DNA of 28,409 nucleotides from Prevotella sp. UBA2746 (GTDB taxonomy: Bacteria > Bacteroidota > Bacteroidia > Bacteroidales > Bacteroidaceae): NCBI GenBank assembly GCA_002353555.1, contig DEJO01000048.1, positions 319-28,727 on the forward strand, given 5' to 3'. The notes beneath the pieces are model-generated. The model was not told where the DNA came from, made no database searches, and saw only the letters and a program-made list of their open reading frames with translations. The first letter of the stretch is position 1, and every line of letters starts with the position of its first letter. Positions 13,272-20,250 of the stretch are shown in pieces. The translations under genes were made by a program, and so were the position numbers.

Positions 13272-16088
13272 ATGACATTAAGAAAATTCTTTGTTTTAGT
13301 CATGCTGGCTATTGTCGACATGGCTTCAGCACAGATGGAGATGCCGCCCATCCCGGTAGACACGGCGGTACGCATTGGCAAGCTGGACAACGGACTGACC
13401 TATTACATCCGTTACAACAACTGGCCTGAGCACAAAGCCAACTTCTACATCGCCCAGCGTGTAGGCTCCATTCAGGAGAACGACGACCAGCGCGGTCTGG
13501 CTCACTTCCTGGAGCACATGGCTTTCAACGGTTCCGAGCACTATCCCGACTCGACACTTCTGGAGTATACCCGCTCACTGGGCGTGGAGTTCGGCAGTAA
13601 CCTCAATGCCTACACCAGTATAGACCAGACCGTCTATCGCATTTGTGACGTTCCCACCAAGCGTGCTACTGCCATCGACTCGTGTGTACTGATACTGAAA
13701 GACTGGTCCAACGGCCTCATTCTCGATGCCAAGGAGATAGACAAGGAGCGTGGAGTCATCCATCAGGAGTGGCAGCTGGGCGAAGGTCCTGCCCAGCGCA
13801 TGATACAGAGGGCGCTGCCGAAGCTCTATCCGGACTCCAAGTACGGCCATCGCATGCCGATAGGTCTGATGGAGATTGTCGACAACTTCCCTCCGCAGGT
13901 GCTCCGCGACTACTATAAGAAGTGGTATCGTCCCGACAACCAGGCGATTATCGTCGTCGGCGACGTCGATGTAGACCGTGTCGAGAACTGCATCAAGAAG
14001 CTGTGGGCAGGCGTCACCGTGCCTGCCGATGCCGCCAAGGTCGTTGACGAGCTGGTTCCAGATAATGCTGAGGCTATCTATGTCACAGAGAAAGACAAGG
14101 AGCAGCAGTACTCTATGATCAGCCTGTCGATGAAGCACGACCCTGCTCCTGAAGAGATGAAGTCGACGATGGCGTATATGGTGTATGAATACATGAAGTC
14201 ATTGCTGACGACCATGCTCGACCAGCGGCTGGCTGAGGCTGCCCAGAAAGCCGACTGCCCGTTCGTACAGGCTTCTTCTGACGATGGAGTGTTCCTGTAT
14301 TCGAAGACCAAGGATGCTTTCCAGCTGGATGTCCTGCCCAAGGACGGCCAGGACCAGCAGGCACTGGCAGCCATCTACCGCGAGGCTCTGCGTGCGAAGC
14401 AGTACGGCTTTACGCCTACTGAGTTCCAGCGTGCCAAGGACGAGTATATGAGTCTGTTGGAGAAGGCTTACGAAAACCGCAACAAGATCAAGAACGAGCA
14501 GTTTGGCAACGCCTATCGTGACCACTTCCTCAATAAGGAACCTATTCCTTCTATCTCCGATAAGTATCAGATCATGAAGCAGATGGCACCTGTCATCACT
14601 GTGGACATGGTCAACAAGTATGCCAAGGAGCTGATTACCGACAACGACTCCAACCTGGTCATCCTCACCTTCGCTCAGGAAAAGGACGGAAAGAAGTATC
14701 TCACCGAGGCTGCCATGGCAGAGGCCATCAAGGGCGTGCGCGGCGAGAAGATAGAAGCCTTCGTAGACAATGTCAAGAACGAGCCGCTGATTGCGCCGGA
14801 GGCTATGCCGAAGAAGGGCAAGATCAAGAAGGAGACCGAGAACAAGCAACTGGGCTACAAGGAGCTGACGCTCTCCAACGGCGTGCGTGTCGTGCTGAAG
14901 AAGACCGACTACAAGGACAACGAAATCGTCTTCCAGGCTATGGCAAAGGGTGGAAAGGGCCTCTATGGTGCTGCCGACTATGCCAACCTGAAGCTCTTCG
15001 ACACCGCCGTCAACGCGTGCGGACTGGGCAACTTCTCCAACATGGAGCTGCAGAAGGCGCTCTATGGCAAGCAGGTTGCCGTCACGATGGGTATGGACAA
15101 CTACACCCAGTACCTCAGTGGCAACACCGTTCCGAAGGACCTGGAGACGATGATGCAGCTCATCTACCTCCACTTCACCAGCCTCAAGGCCGACAAGGAA
15201 GCCTACCAGTCGATGATGTCGCAGGTAGAACTCATGCTGAAGAACAAGAGCCTGAGTCCTGAGAGCGCCTTCAGCGACTCCGTGGAGACCACCTTGTACA
15301 AGCACGATGCCCGCTTCCTGCCGCTCGACACCACGGACGTGCAGGCAGCATCGCAGGAGCGTATCTACCAGATAGCACATGAGCGGTTTGCCAATGCCAA
15401 CGGATTCGTGTTCTACTTCATCGGCAACTTCGACGAGGCTGTCATCCGTCCGCTCATCGAGCAGTACATTGCCTCGCTGCCCAGCCAGAAGAAGGTAGGC
15501 TCATGGAAGGATGTTCCGTTCTATGCTACGGGTAAGGTGGAGAACAAGTTCACCCGAAAGATGATGTCACCCAAGGCCATCGCCTTCGAGACATGGCACA
15601 AGCCTGCCGCCTACACCCTGGAGAACAAGGTGCTTGCCGATGCTGCCGGGCAGGTACTCTCCATGGTCTACCTGAAGGACATACGCGAGGATGCCAGTGC
15701 AGCCTACACTGTCGGTGCCGGTGGTCGTCTGTCACGCCGTGGCGACAAGGCGTATACCACGATGCTCGCCTACTGTCCTATGGATCCGACGAAGGCAGAG
15801 ACAGCCCTCAACCTGCTTGCCAAGGGCATGGCAGACAACACCATCAAGGTGGATGCCGACAAGGTGGCAAAGGTCAAGGAGAACATGCTGAAGAATGCCG
15901 ATGCCGATGCCAAGAAGAACAGCCACTGGATGGACGTCATCGACGAGTATGTATGGACGGGCGTAGACCTGCAGAATGACTACAAGAACGTTGTCAGCAG
16001 CCTCACTCCTGAGAAGATTGCTGCCTTCCTGAAAGACCTCGTGGCAGCAGGCAACCACATCGAAGTGGTGATGACTCCTGCAAAGTAA
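13272..16088 (+). CDS. Secreted M16-family (pitrilysin/insulinase-like) zinc metalloprotease
   Basis: A 938-residue protein with a signal peptide (residues 1-20, ...VDMASAQ). The first half has the inverted zinc motif HFLEH (His78, Glu81, His82) and the distal glutamate (Glu159 in KERGVIHQEW) of active M16 peptidases. The second half (from about residue 530, 'YKELTLSNGVRVVLKKTDYKDNEIVFQAMAKGG') is the homologous, catalytically silent repeat that closes the clam-shell chamber. Length fits the two-repeat single-chain subfamily common in Bacteroidetes. Export suggests degradation of peptides in the periplasm or at the outer membrane. It stands alone behind its own promoter; a 53-base hairpin follows the stop. 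Confidence 0.94.
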   Translation: MTLRKFFVLVMLAIVDMASAQMEMPPIPVDTAVRIGKLDNGLTYYIRYNNWPEHKANFYIAQRVGSIQENDDQRGLAHFLEHMAFNGSEHYPDSTLLEYTRSLGVEFGSNLNAYTSIDQTVYRICDVPTKRATAIDSCVLILKDWSNGLILDAKEIDKERGVIHQEWQLGEGPAQRMIQRALPKLYPDSKYGHRMPIGLMEIVDNFPPQVLRDYYKKWYRPDNQAIIVVGDVDVDRVENCIKKLWAGVTVPADAAKVVDELVPDNAEAIYVTEKDKEQQYSMISLSMKHDPAPEEMKSTMAYMVYEYMKSLLTTMLDQRLAEAAQKADCPFVQASSDDGVFLYSKTKDAFQLDVLPKDGQDQQALAAIYREALRAKQYGFTPTEFQRAKDEYMSLLEKAYENRNKIKNEQFGNAYRDHFLNKEPIPSISDKYQIMKQMAPVITVDMVNKYAKELITDNDSNLVILTFAQEKDGKKYLTEAAMAEAIKGVRGEKIEAFVDNVKNEPLIAPEAMPKKGKIKKETENKQLGYKELTLSNGVRVVLKKTDYKDNEIVFQAMAKGGKGLYGAADYANLKLFDTAVNACGLGNFSNMELQKALYGKQVAVTMGMDNYTQYLSGNTVPKDLETMMQLIYLHFTSLKADKEAYQSMMSQVELMLKNKSLSPESAFSDSVETTLYKHDARFLPLDTTDVQAASQERIYQIAHERFANANGFVFYFIGNFDEAVIRPLIEQYIASLPSQKKVGSWKDVPFYATGKVENKFTRKMMSPKAIAFETWHKPAAYTLENKVLADAAGQVLSMVYLKDIREDASAAYTVGAGGRLSRRGDKAYTTMLAYCPMDPTKAETALNLLAKGMADNTIKVDADKVAKVKENMLKNADADAKKNSHWMDVIDEYVWTGVDLQNDYKNVVSSLTPEKIAAFLKDLVAAGNHIEVVMTPAK

Positions 16089-16110
16089 AAAACCAATCTT
16101 TCGTACATGC

Positions 16111-16163
16111 GACGCTGTGTCGTGTAACCCGCTTTGCCATAGCGGTTTATACGGTGCAGCGTC
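16111..16163 (+). terminator. Long hairpin downstream of M16 protease gene
   Basis: GACGCTG-TGT-CGTGTAA-C-CCGCT pairs with AGCGG-T-TTATACG-GTG-CAGCGTC: 22 pairs with several G-U wobbles, one mismatch and a 7-nt loop. No T-tract follows, so it could stabilise the 3' end of the mRNA or be part of a repeat element rather than a classic terminator. Confidence 0.5.
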
Positions 16164-16204
16164 CAACGTATATATACGACAATCGAGCGCTAATCGAGCG
16201 CAGG

Positions 16205-16262
16205 AAGCCCACCCCCCAGCACCCTCTCCAAATCCCTTCCCGACCCACCCTGAAGGGGGAGA
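16205..16262 (+). repeat. GC-rich palindromic element, copy D (expanded)
   Basis: AAGCCCACCCCCCAGCACCC at the left and CCACCCTGAAGGGGGAGA at the right, with about 20 extra bases between them (CTCTCCAAATCCCTTCCCGA). Ends match copies C and E; the middle looks expanded or duplicated. Confidence 0.6.
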
Positions 16263-16525
16263 AATAAATGGGGAGGTGTGTTTTTTTGTAGGGTGTTATG
16301 TAAGTGTTTTCATATTTTGATGAATTGAACACTACCTTAAAATCTTCGAACGAACTCACCGAAAAATGAGTCGGAAAGCGAACATTTAGTCCTTGTTTTG
16401 CAAGAACTATGTGTTTGCCTTCCAACTGTTATGTAGTTGCAACGCAACTATATAGAGTTTGGCTTGCAAAACCTATATAGTTGGAGGGTCTGGTGCTCGA
16501 CTTTCGCTTGAAAGTGTAGTTCTTT

Positions 16526-16585
16526 GTGCGACAACTTCATTGTAAGTCGCTATAGCATAGCGACTTACGGAACTTGCGTCGCACG
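16526..16585. repeat. Large imperfect hairpin with perfect 12-bp core stem
   Basis: Core GTAAGTCGCTAT (16542-16553), loop AGC, ATAGCGACTTAC (16557-16568) is perfect. Outer arms GTGCGAC and GTCGCAC also pair. A short GTTC-GATTA-GAAC hairpin followed by TTTTTT (16585-16602) comes next and could terminate plus-strand transcripts. Confidence 0.6.
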
Positions 16586-16689
16586 TTCGATTAGAACTTT
16601 TTTCATCCCCTGTAGGGGCAACACCCCCCTGCTTTTGCGCTCGATTCGGGTACGAACAGTCAACTCATCAAGCAAATCATTAAAAAAAA

Positions 16690-16722
16690 ACTATGAACTA
16701 TGAACTATGAACTATGAATTAT
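16690..16722 (+). repeat. 8-bp ACTATGAA tandem repeat in metK promoter region
   Basis: Four consecutive ACTATGAA units, the last reading ACTATGAA-TT. They end 5 bases before the metK -7 box and so occupy the place where the -33 element would be. Confidence 0.85.
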
Positions 16723-16726
16723 TTCG

Positions 16727-16734
16727 TACCTTTG
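16727..16734 (+). promoter_or_regulatory. Promoter -7 box of metK
   Basis: TACCTTTG followed by CA, 22 bases before ATG 16756. The predicted leader is only about 15 bases, too short for a SAM riboswitch on this transcript. Confidence 0.7.
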
Positions 16735-16755
16735 CAGACCAAATCAGAAAGAATT

Positions 16756-18012
16756 ATGCCATATCTTTTTTCATCAGAATCCGTGTCGGAAGGACATCCC
16801 GACAAAGTTGCCGACCAAATCAGTGATGCACTGCTCGACCAGTTCCTTGCCTACGATGACAAGGCACACACCGCCATAGAGTCGTTCGTGACCACCGGCC
16901 AGGTGGTCATCATGGGAGAGGTGCGCTCAGATGTATATATCGACTTGCAGACCATCGCCCGCAAAGCCATCGAGCACATTGGCTACACCAAGGCGGAATA
17001 CCAGTTTGACGCCAACTCATGCGGCATCCTGACAGCCATCCATGAGCAGAGCGACGACATCAACCGTGGCGTGGAGCGCGAAGAGGAAGACAACCAGGGT
17101 GCCGGCGACCAAGGCATGATGTTCGGATATGCCACGACGGAGACCGAAAACTACATGCCCGTGTCGCTCGACCTGGCACACCTCATCATGCGAACCCTTG
17201 CCGACATCCGCAAGGAGGGCAGGCAGATGACCTATCTCCGTCCCGATGCCAAGAGCCAGGTGACGGTGAAATACTCCGATGACAACATCCCCCTGTGCAT
17301 CGACACCATCGTCGTCTCTACCCAGCACGACGAGTTTGACGAGGATGAGGCGAAGATGCTGGCACGCATAAAGGAGGACGTGAAGACCATCCTCATACCG
17401 CGCGTGAAGGCGCAGCTGAGCGACAAGGTGCTCAGGTTGTTCCATGACGACATCAAATACTTCGTCAACCCCACGGGAAAGTTCGTCATCGGCGGTCCGC
17501 ACGGCGACACCGGACTGACAGGACGGAAGATTATCGTCGACACCTACGGTGGTAAGGGTGCGCACGGCGGCGGTGCCTTCTCAGGAAAAGACTCCTCGAA
17601 GGTAGACCGTTCGGCTGCATACGCCGCCCGGTATATAGCCAAGAACATGGTGGCGGCAGGCGTTGCCGACGAGATGCTGGTGCAGATAGCCTATGCCATA
17701 GGCGTGGCCCAACCCGTCAGCATCTATGTGAACACCTACGGCCGCAGCCATGTCAGCATGAGCGACGGCGAGATAGCTGCTCAGATAGGCCGCATGTTCG
17801 ACCTGCGCCCGAAGGCTATCGAGCGCATGCTGAAGCTGCGGCAGCCCATGTACTTCGAGACGGCTGCCTACGGACACATGGGCAGGAAGAACGAAGTCGT
17901 CAGAAAGACGTTCCGCAGCCACTACCACGAGACGAAGACCGTCGACGTGGAGCTCTTCACATGGGAGAAGCTGGACCGTGTAGAGAAAATCAAGAAAGTC
18001 TTCGGACTGTAA
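16756..18012 (+). CDS. metK: S-adenosylmethionine synthase
   Basis: A 418-residue enzyme making S-adenosylmethionine from methionine and ATP. Motifs: 'SESVSEGHPDKVADQISDALLD' at the start (ATP/Mg2+ binding), 'GAGDQGMMFGYAT' (substrate-binding signature), and 'GGPHGDTGLTGRKIIVDTYGG' followed by 'HGGGAFSGKDSSKVDRSAAYAARY' (ATP phosphate loop and K+ site). ATG 16756 gives the usual MPYLFSSESVSEGHPDK start; an earlier ATG (16714) overlaps the tandem repeat and promoter. It heads a probable six-gene run (metK, DUF4271-like, hemD, rnpA, yidD, tyrS) as no further promoter box was found. Confidence 0.97.
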   Translation: MPYLFSSESVSEGHPDKVADQISDALLDQFLAYDDKAHTAIESFVTTGQVVIMGEVRSDVYIDLQTIARKAIEHIGYTKAEYQFDANSCGILTAIHEQSDDINRGVEREEEDNQGAGDQGMMFGYATTETENYMPVSLDLAHLIMRTLADIRKEGRQMTYLRPDAKSQVTVKYSDDNIPLCIDTIVVSTQHDEFDEDEAKMLARIKEDVKTILIPRVKAQLSDKVLRLFHDDIKYFVNPTGKFVIGGPHGDTGLTGRKIIVDTYGGKGAHGGGAFSGKDSSKVDRSAAYAARYIAKNMVAAGVADEMLVQIAYAIGVAQPVSIYVNTYGRSHVSMSDGEIAAQIGRMFDLRPKAIERMLKLRQPMYFETAAYGHMGRKNEVVRKTFRSHYHETKTVDVELFTWEKLDRVEKIKKVFGL

Positions 18013-18031
18013 AGTAAGCGTTCAGAAGCTG

Positions 18032-18742
18032 ATGAATCAGGCAGACCCCATAGCAGGCACACCCGTTCCCTACATGCCGGATGGCGACGACCTTATCTTG
18101 GGTATCGTCATCGTCTGCTTCATTCTGGCGATGCTGGCATTTGCCGTCAGCCGCAATTCCCTCTTTCGCCAGCTGCGAAGCTTCTTCTATGTACCTCGCC
18201 GCGAGGCCGATGTGACCGATACGGCGATAGAGGTTCGCTTCCAGTGGCTGCTGGTCGTGCAGACCGTCTTCATGCTGGGCACCGGCATGTTCTTCTATGA
18301 CTACATGGGCAGGGGTGCCAACTACAACTTCCATCCACTCTCGCTGGCAGTCTTCGCCTTTGCGTTGACAAGCCTGATGTATTTCTTGTTGAAGTGGGGA
18401 CTCTACCAATGTGTCAACTGGATATTCTTTGATAAGAAAAAATGTGTACAATGGCAGAAGAGCTGGATCTTCCTTTTCGAGCTCGAAGGGGTGCTTCTTT
18501 TCCCGCTGCTCATGCTGTACATCTTTGGTTCCTTATCATTACTGACGATGCTGATAGGAGCCATAATTGTTATCATTTTGACCGAAATACTGACATTTTA
18601 CAAGTGCTTTGACATCTTTTTTAAGGGAACTGGCGTTTATGTGCAAATAATTTTGTACTTTTGTGCGCTCGAATTGGTGCCCTTGTTCGCATTATGGGGT
18701 GCATGGATGTTGATTAGTAACTATTTGGAAATCATTTTTTAG
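18032..18742 (+). CDS. DUF4271-like polytopic membrane protein
   Basis: A 236-residue inner-membrane protein with about six hydrophobic helices (approximately residues 22-42, 72-92, 105-127, 148-168, 170-192, 204-230). It resembles the Bacteroidetes-specific DUF4271 family, whose genes often lie just before hemD; the function is unknown. The conserved-looking 'FFDKKKCVQWQKSWIFLFELEGVLLFP' and 'FYKCFDIF' segments are the only recognisable marks. It starts 19 bases after metK and ends 9 bases before hemD, so it is co-transcribed. The C-terminal third is more AT-rich than the rest. Confidence 0.85.
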   Translation: MNQADPIAGTPVPYMPDGDDLILGIVIVCFILAMLAFAVSRNSLFRQLRSFFYVPRREADVTDTAIEVRFQWLLVVQTVFMLGTGMFFYDYMGRGANYNFHPLSLAVFAFALTSLMYFLLKWGLYQCVNWIFFDKKKCVQWQKSWIFLFELEGVLLFPLLMLYIFGSLSLLTMLIGAIIVIILTEILTFYKCFDIFFKGTGVYVQIILYFCALELVPLFALWGAWMLISNYLEIIF

Positions 18743-18751
18743 GACAGTAAG

Positions 18752-19507
18752 ATGGTAAAGAAAATCTTGATATCGCAGCCAAAGCCTGCAAGCGAGAAGT
18801 CACCCTACTTTGATATTGAGAAGGAGTTTGGCGTGGAGTTTATCTTCCGTCCGTTCTTTAAGGTGGAAGGACTGACCTCAAAGGAGTTCCGTCAGCAGAA
18901 GATTTCTATCTTGAGCTTCACCGCTATCGTGTTTACTTCGCGTCATGCCATAGACAACTTCTTCCGGCTGGCAAAGGAGATGCGCCTGACGATACCGGAG
19001 GATATGAAGTATTTCTGTGTGACCGAGCAGATTGCTCTCTACATTCAGAAGTACGTACAGTATCGCAAGCGGAAGGTATTCTTCGGTACTACGGGTAAGG
19101 TAGACGACCTGATACCGTCAATGGCAAAGCATAAGGCCGAGAAGTATCTGGTGCCGCTGAGCAGTGTGCACAACGACTCCATCAAGGACATGCTCGATGC
19201 CAAGAAGTTGCAGCACGCTGAATGCGTGATGTACAGGACTGTCAGCAACGACTTTACGGAAGAAGAGAAGGCAGCATTCGACTATGACATGCTCATCTTC
19301 TCCAGCCCCACGGGTGTCAAGGCGTTGCAGAAGAACTTCCCAGACTTCTCTCAGGGCGACATCAAGATTGGTGCCTTTGGTCCTGCCACCGCCAAGGAGG
19401 TGAAAGACCAAGGACTCAGACTTGACTTGGAAGCACCTTCCAAGGAATATCCTTCTATGACCAGTGCGCTGAAAGCCTATCTGAAGAAAGACAGTAGCAA
19501 GAAATAG
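18752..19507 (+). CDS. hemD: Uroporphyrinogen-III synthase family protein
   Basis: A 251-residue HemD-like protein with the two-lobed layout of the family: N-terminal 'KILISQPKPASEKSPYFDIEKEFG' and 'FTSRHAIDNFFRLAKEM', C-terminal 'YDMLIFSSPTGVKALQKNFPDF', 'IGAFGPATAKEVKDQGL' and 'APSKEYPSMTSALKAYL'. The family cyclises hydroxymethylbilane to uroporphyrinogen III in haem/sirohaem synthesis. HemD is poorly conserved, and no hemA/B/C/E genes are in the window, so the activity is inferred from fold motifs and the usual Bacteroidetes context with DUF4271 and rnpA. Confidence 0.85.
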   Translation: MVKKILISQPKPASEKSPYFDIEKEFGVEFIFRPFFKVEGLTSKEFRQQKISILSFTAIVFTSRHAIDNFFRLAKEMRLTIPEDMKYFCVTEQIALYIQKYVQYRKRKVFFGTTGKVDDLIPSMAKHKAEKYLVPLSSVHNDSIKDMLDAKKLQHAECVMYRTVSNDFTEEEKAAFDYDMLIFSSPTGVKALQKNFPDFSQGDIKIGAFGPATAKEVKDQGLRLDLEAPSKEYPSMTSALKAYLKKDSSKK

Positions 19508-19519
19508 GGGGAGACGCGC

Positions 19520-19921
19520 ATGGCCGCAGCTGGCAGGTTCACACTGGGCAAGGGAGAACGGATATGCAGCAAAAAGCTGATGGACAGCCTCTTCGGTAGT
19601 GGCAGCAGCAAGGCTCTGACCGCCTTCCCGTTGCGTGCCGTCTTCATGGAGGCCGACCGGGAGGCTGGAGACCCGCAGGTTCAGATGCTCGTCAGTGTCC
19701 CGAAGCGTTACTTCAAGCGGGCGGTGATGCGCAACAGGGTGAAGCGACAGGTGCGTGAAGCCTTCCGCCACCAGAAAGACATCCTCTCTGAGGCGATGAA
19801 GGAGCGGCAAACACGGAAGTTGGCGGTAGCCTTTGTATGGCTGGACACCCATCTGCACGCTTCCGAAGCCGTCAGCCAGCGGGTAGCTAATCTGCTCATG
19901 CGGATAGGAGAGCGGCTATGA
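19520..19921 (+). CDS. rnpA: Ribonuclease P protein component
   Basis: A 133-residue basic protein that helps the catalytic RNA of RNase P process the 5' ends of tRNAs. The signature RNR motif is clear: 'SVPKRYFKRAVMRNRVKRQVREAFR', preceded by 'RFTLGKGERICSKKLMDSLF'. It lies between hemD (12 bases) and yidD (4-base ATGA overlap). The canonical neighbour rpmH is not present, which is usual for this phylum. Slightly long for the family due to insertions around residues 45-52 and 85-100. Confidence 0.94.
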   Translation: MAAAGRFTLGKGERICSKKLMDSLFGSGSSKALTAFPLRAVFMEADREAGDPQVQMLVSVPKRYFKRAVMRNRVKRQVREAFRHQKDILSEAMKERQTRKLAVAFVWLDTHLHASEAVSQRVANLLMRIGERL

Positions 19922-20169
19922 ACATCTGGAGAACTATCGGGCGCGCCTTCTCAAAGGCTCTGACGGCAGTGTTGTTGCTGCCCATCAGGTTCTATCAGGT
20001 TTGCATCTCGCCCATGACACCACCTTCATGCCGATTTACTCCTACTTGTTCTGAATATGCACGCCAGGCATTGGTCAAGCACGGACCGATAAAAGGATTG
20101 TGGCTTGCCGTCAGACGCATCTTGAGATGCCACCCTTGGGGCGGCTCAGGCTATGACCCGGTGCCGTGA
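19918..20169 (+). CDS. yidD: Membrane protein insertion efficiency factor YidD
   Basis: An 83-residue protein with the family layout: amphipathic N-terminus 'LLLPIRFYQVCISPMTPPSCRFTPTCSEYARQALVKHG', then 'KGLWLAVRRILRCHPWGGSGYDPVP'. The conserved cysteines and the final GYDPVP are present. YidD helps YidC insert inner-membrane proteins. Overlaps rnpA by 4 bases, the usual gene order. Two bases after the stop begins GC-rich palindromic copy E. Confidence 0.95.
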   Translation: MNIWRTIGRAFSKALTAVLLLPIRFYQVCISPMTPPSCRFTPTCSEYARQALVKHGPIKGLWLAVRRILRCHPWGGSGYDPVP

Positions 20170-20171
20170 AA

Positions 20172-20207
20172 AAGCCACCCCCAACCCCTCCTGAAGGCGG
20201 GGGGAGA
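20172..20207 (+). repeat. GC-rich palindromic element, copy E
   Basis: AAGCCACCCCCAACCCCTCC, then TGAAGGCGGGGGGAGA; stem CCCC-TCC / GG-CGGGG. It fills nearly half of the 81-base gap between yidD and tyrS and lacks a T-tract (AAAGAAAAAA follows). It could act as a weak terminator or mRNA stabiliser. Confidence 0.7.
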
Positions 20208-20250
20208 AAGAAAAAACAGATATTAAGGAACAAAAAGAAATAGATATACA

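Larger units (their letters stand above)
16089..16755. other. 667-bp gene-free region dense in inverted and tandem repeats
   Basis: No convincing gene lies between the M16 stop and metK. From left to right the stretch holds: a long hairpin (16111-16163), a 12-bp palindrome CGTATATATACG (16167-16178), a tandem AATCGAGCGC pair (16181-16201), GC-rich copy D (16205-16262), a GTGTT-TTCAT/ATGAA-AACAC hairpin (about 16302-16330), an inverted pair GTTTTGCAAG/CTTGCAAAAC (16395-16404, 16463-16472), CAACTATATAG/CTATATAGTTG (16445-16455, 16473-16483), a 27-bp palindrome (16542-16568), CCCCTGTAGGGG (16607-16618), an inverted copy of AATCGAGCGC (16637-16646), and 8-bp tandem repeats up to the metK promoter. 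It may be one MITE-like element or several stacked repeat elements. Confidence 0.7.

Noticed and set aside
14199..15380. Minus-strand open frame of 393 codons inside the M16 protease gene
   Set aside because: Complement shadow of a well-supported coding region; no recognisable domains.
16147..16425. 92-codon minus-strand frame in the repeat-rich intergenic region
   Set aside because: Half of it is a translation of GC-rich element D and the flanking hairpin; no signal, promoter or family match. Kept only as part of the non-coding region.
16380..16755. SAM-responsive riboswitch upstream of metK
   Set aside because: The metK promoter box at 16727 leaves a leader of about 15 bases, so the structured DNA lies upstream of the transcript, and no known SAM-aptamer core was recognised.
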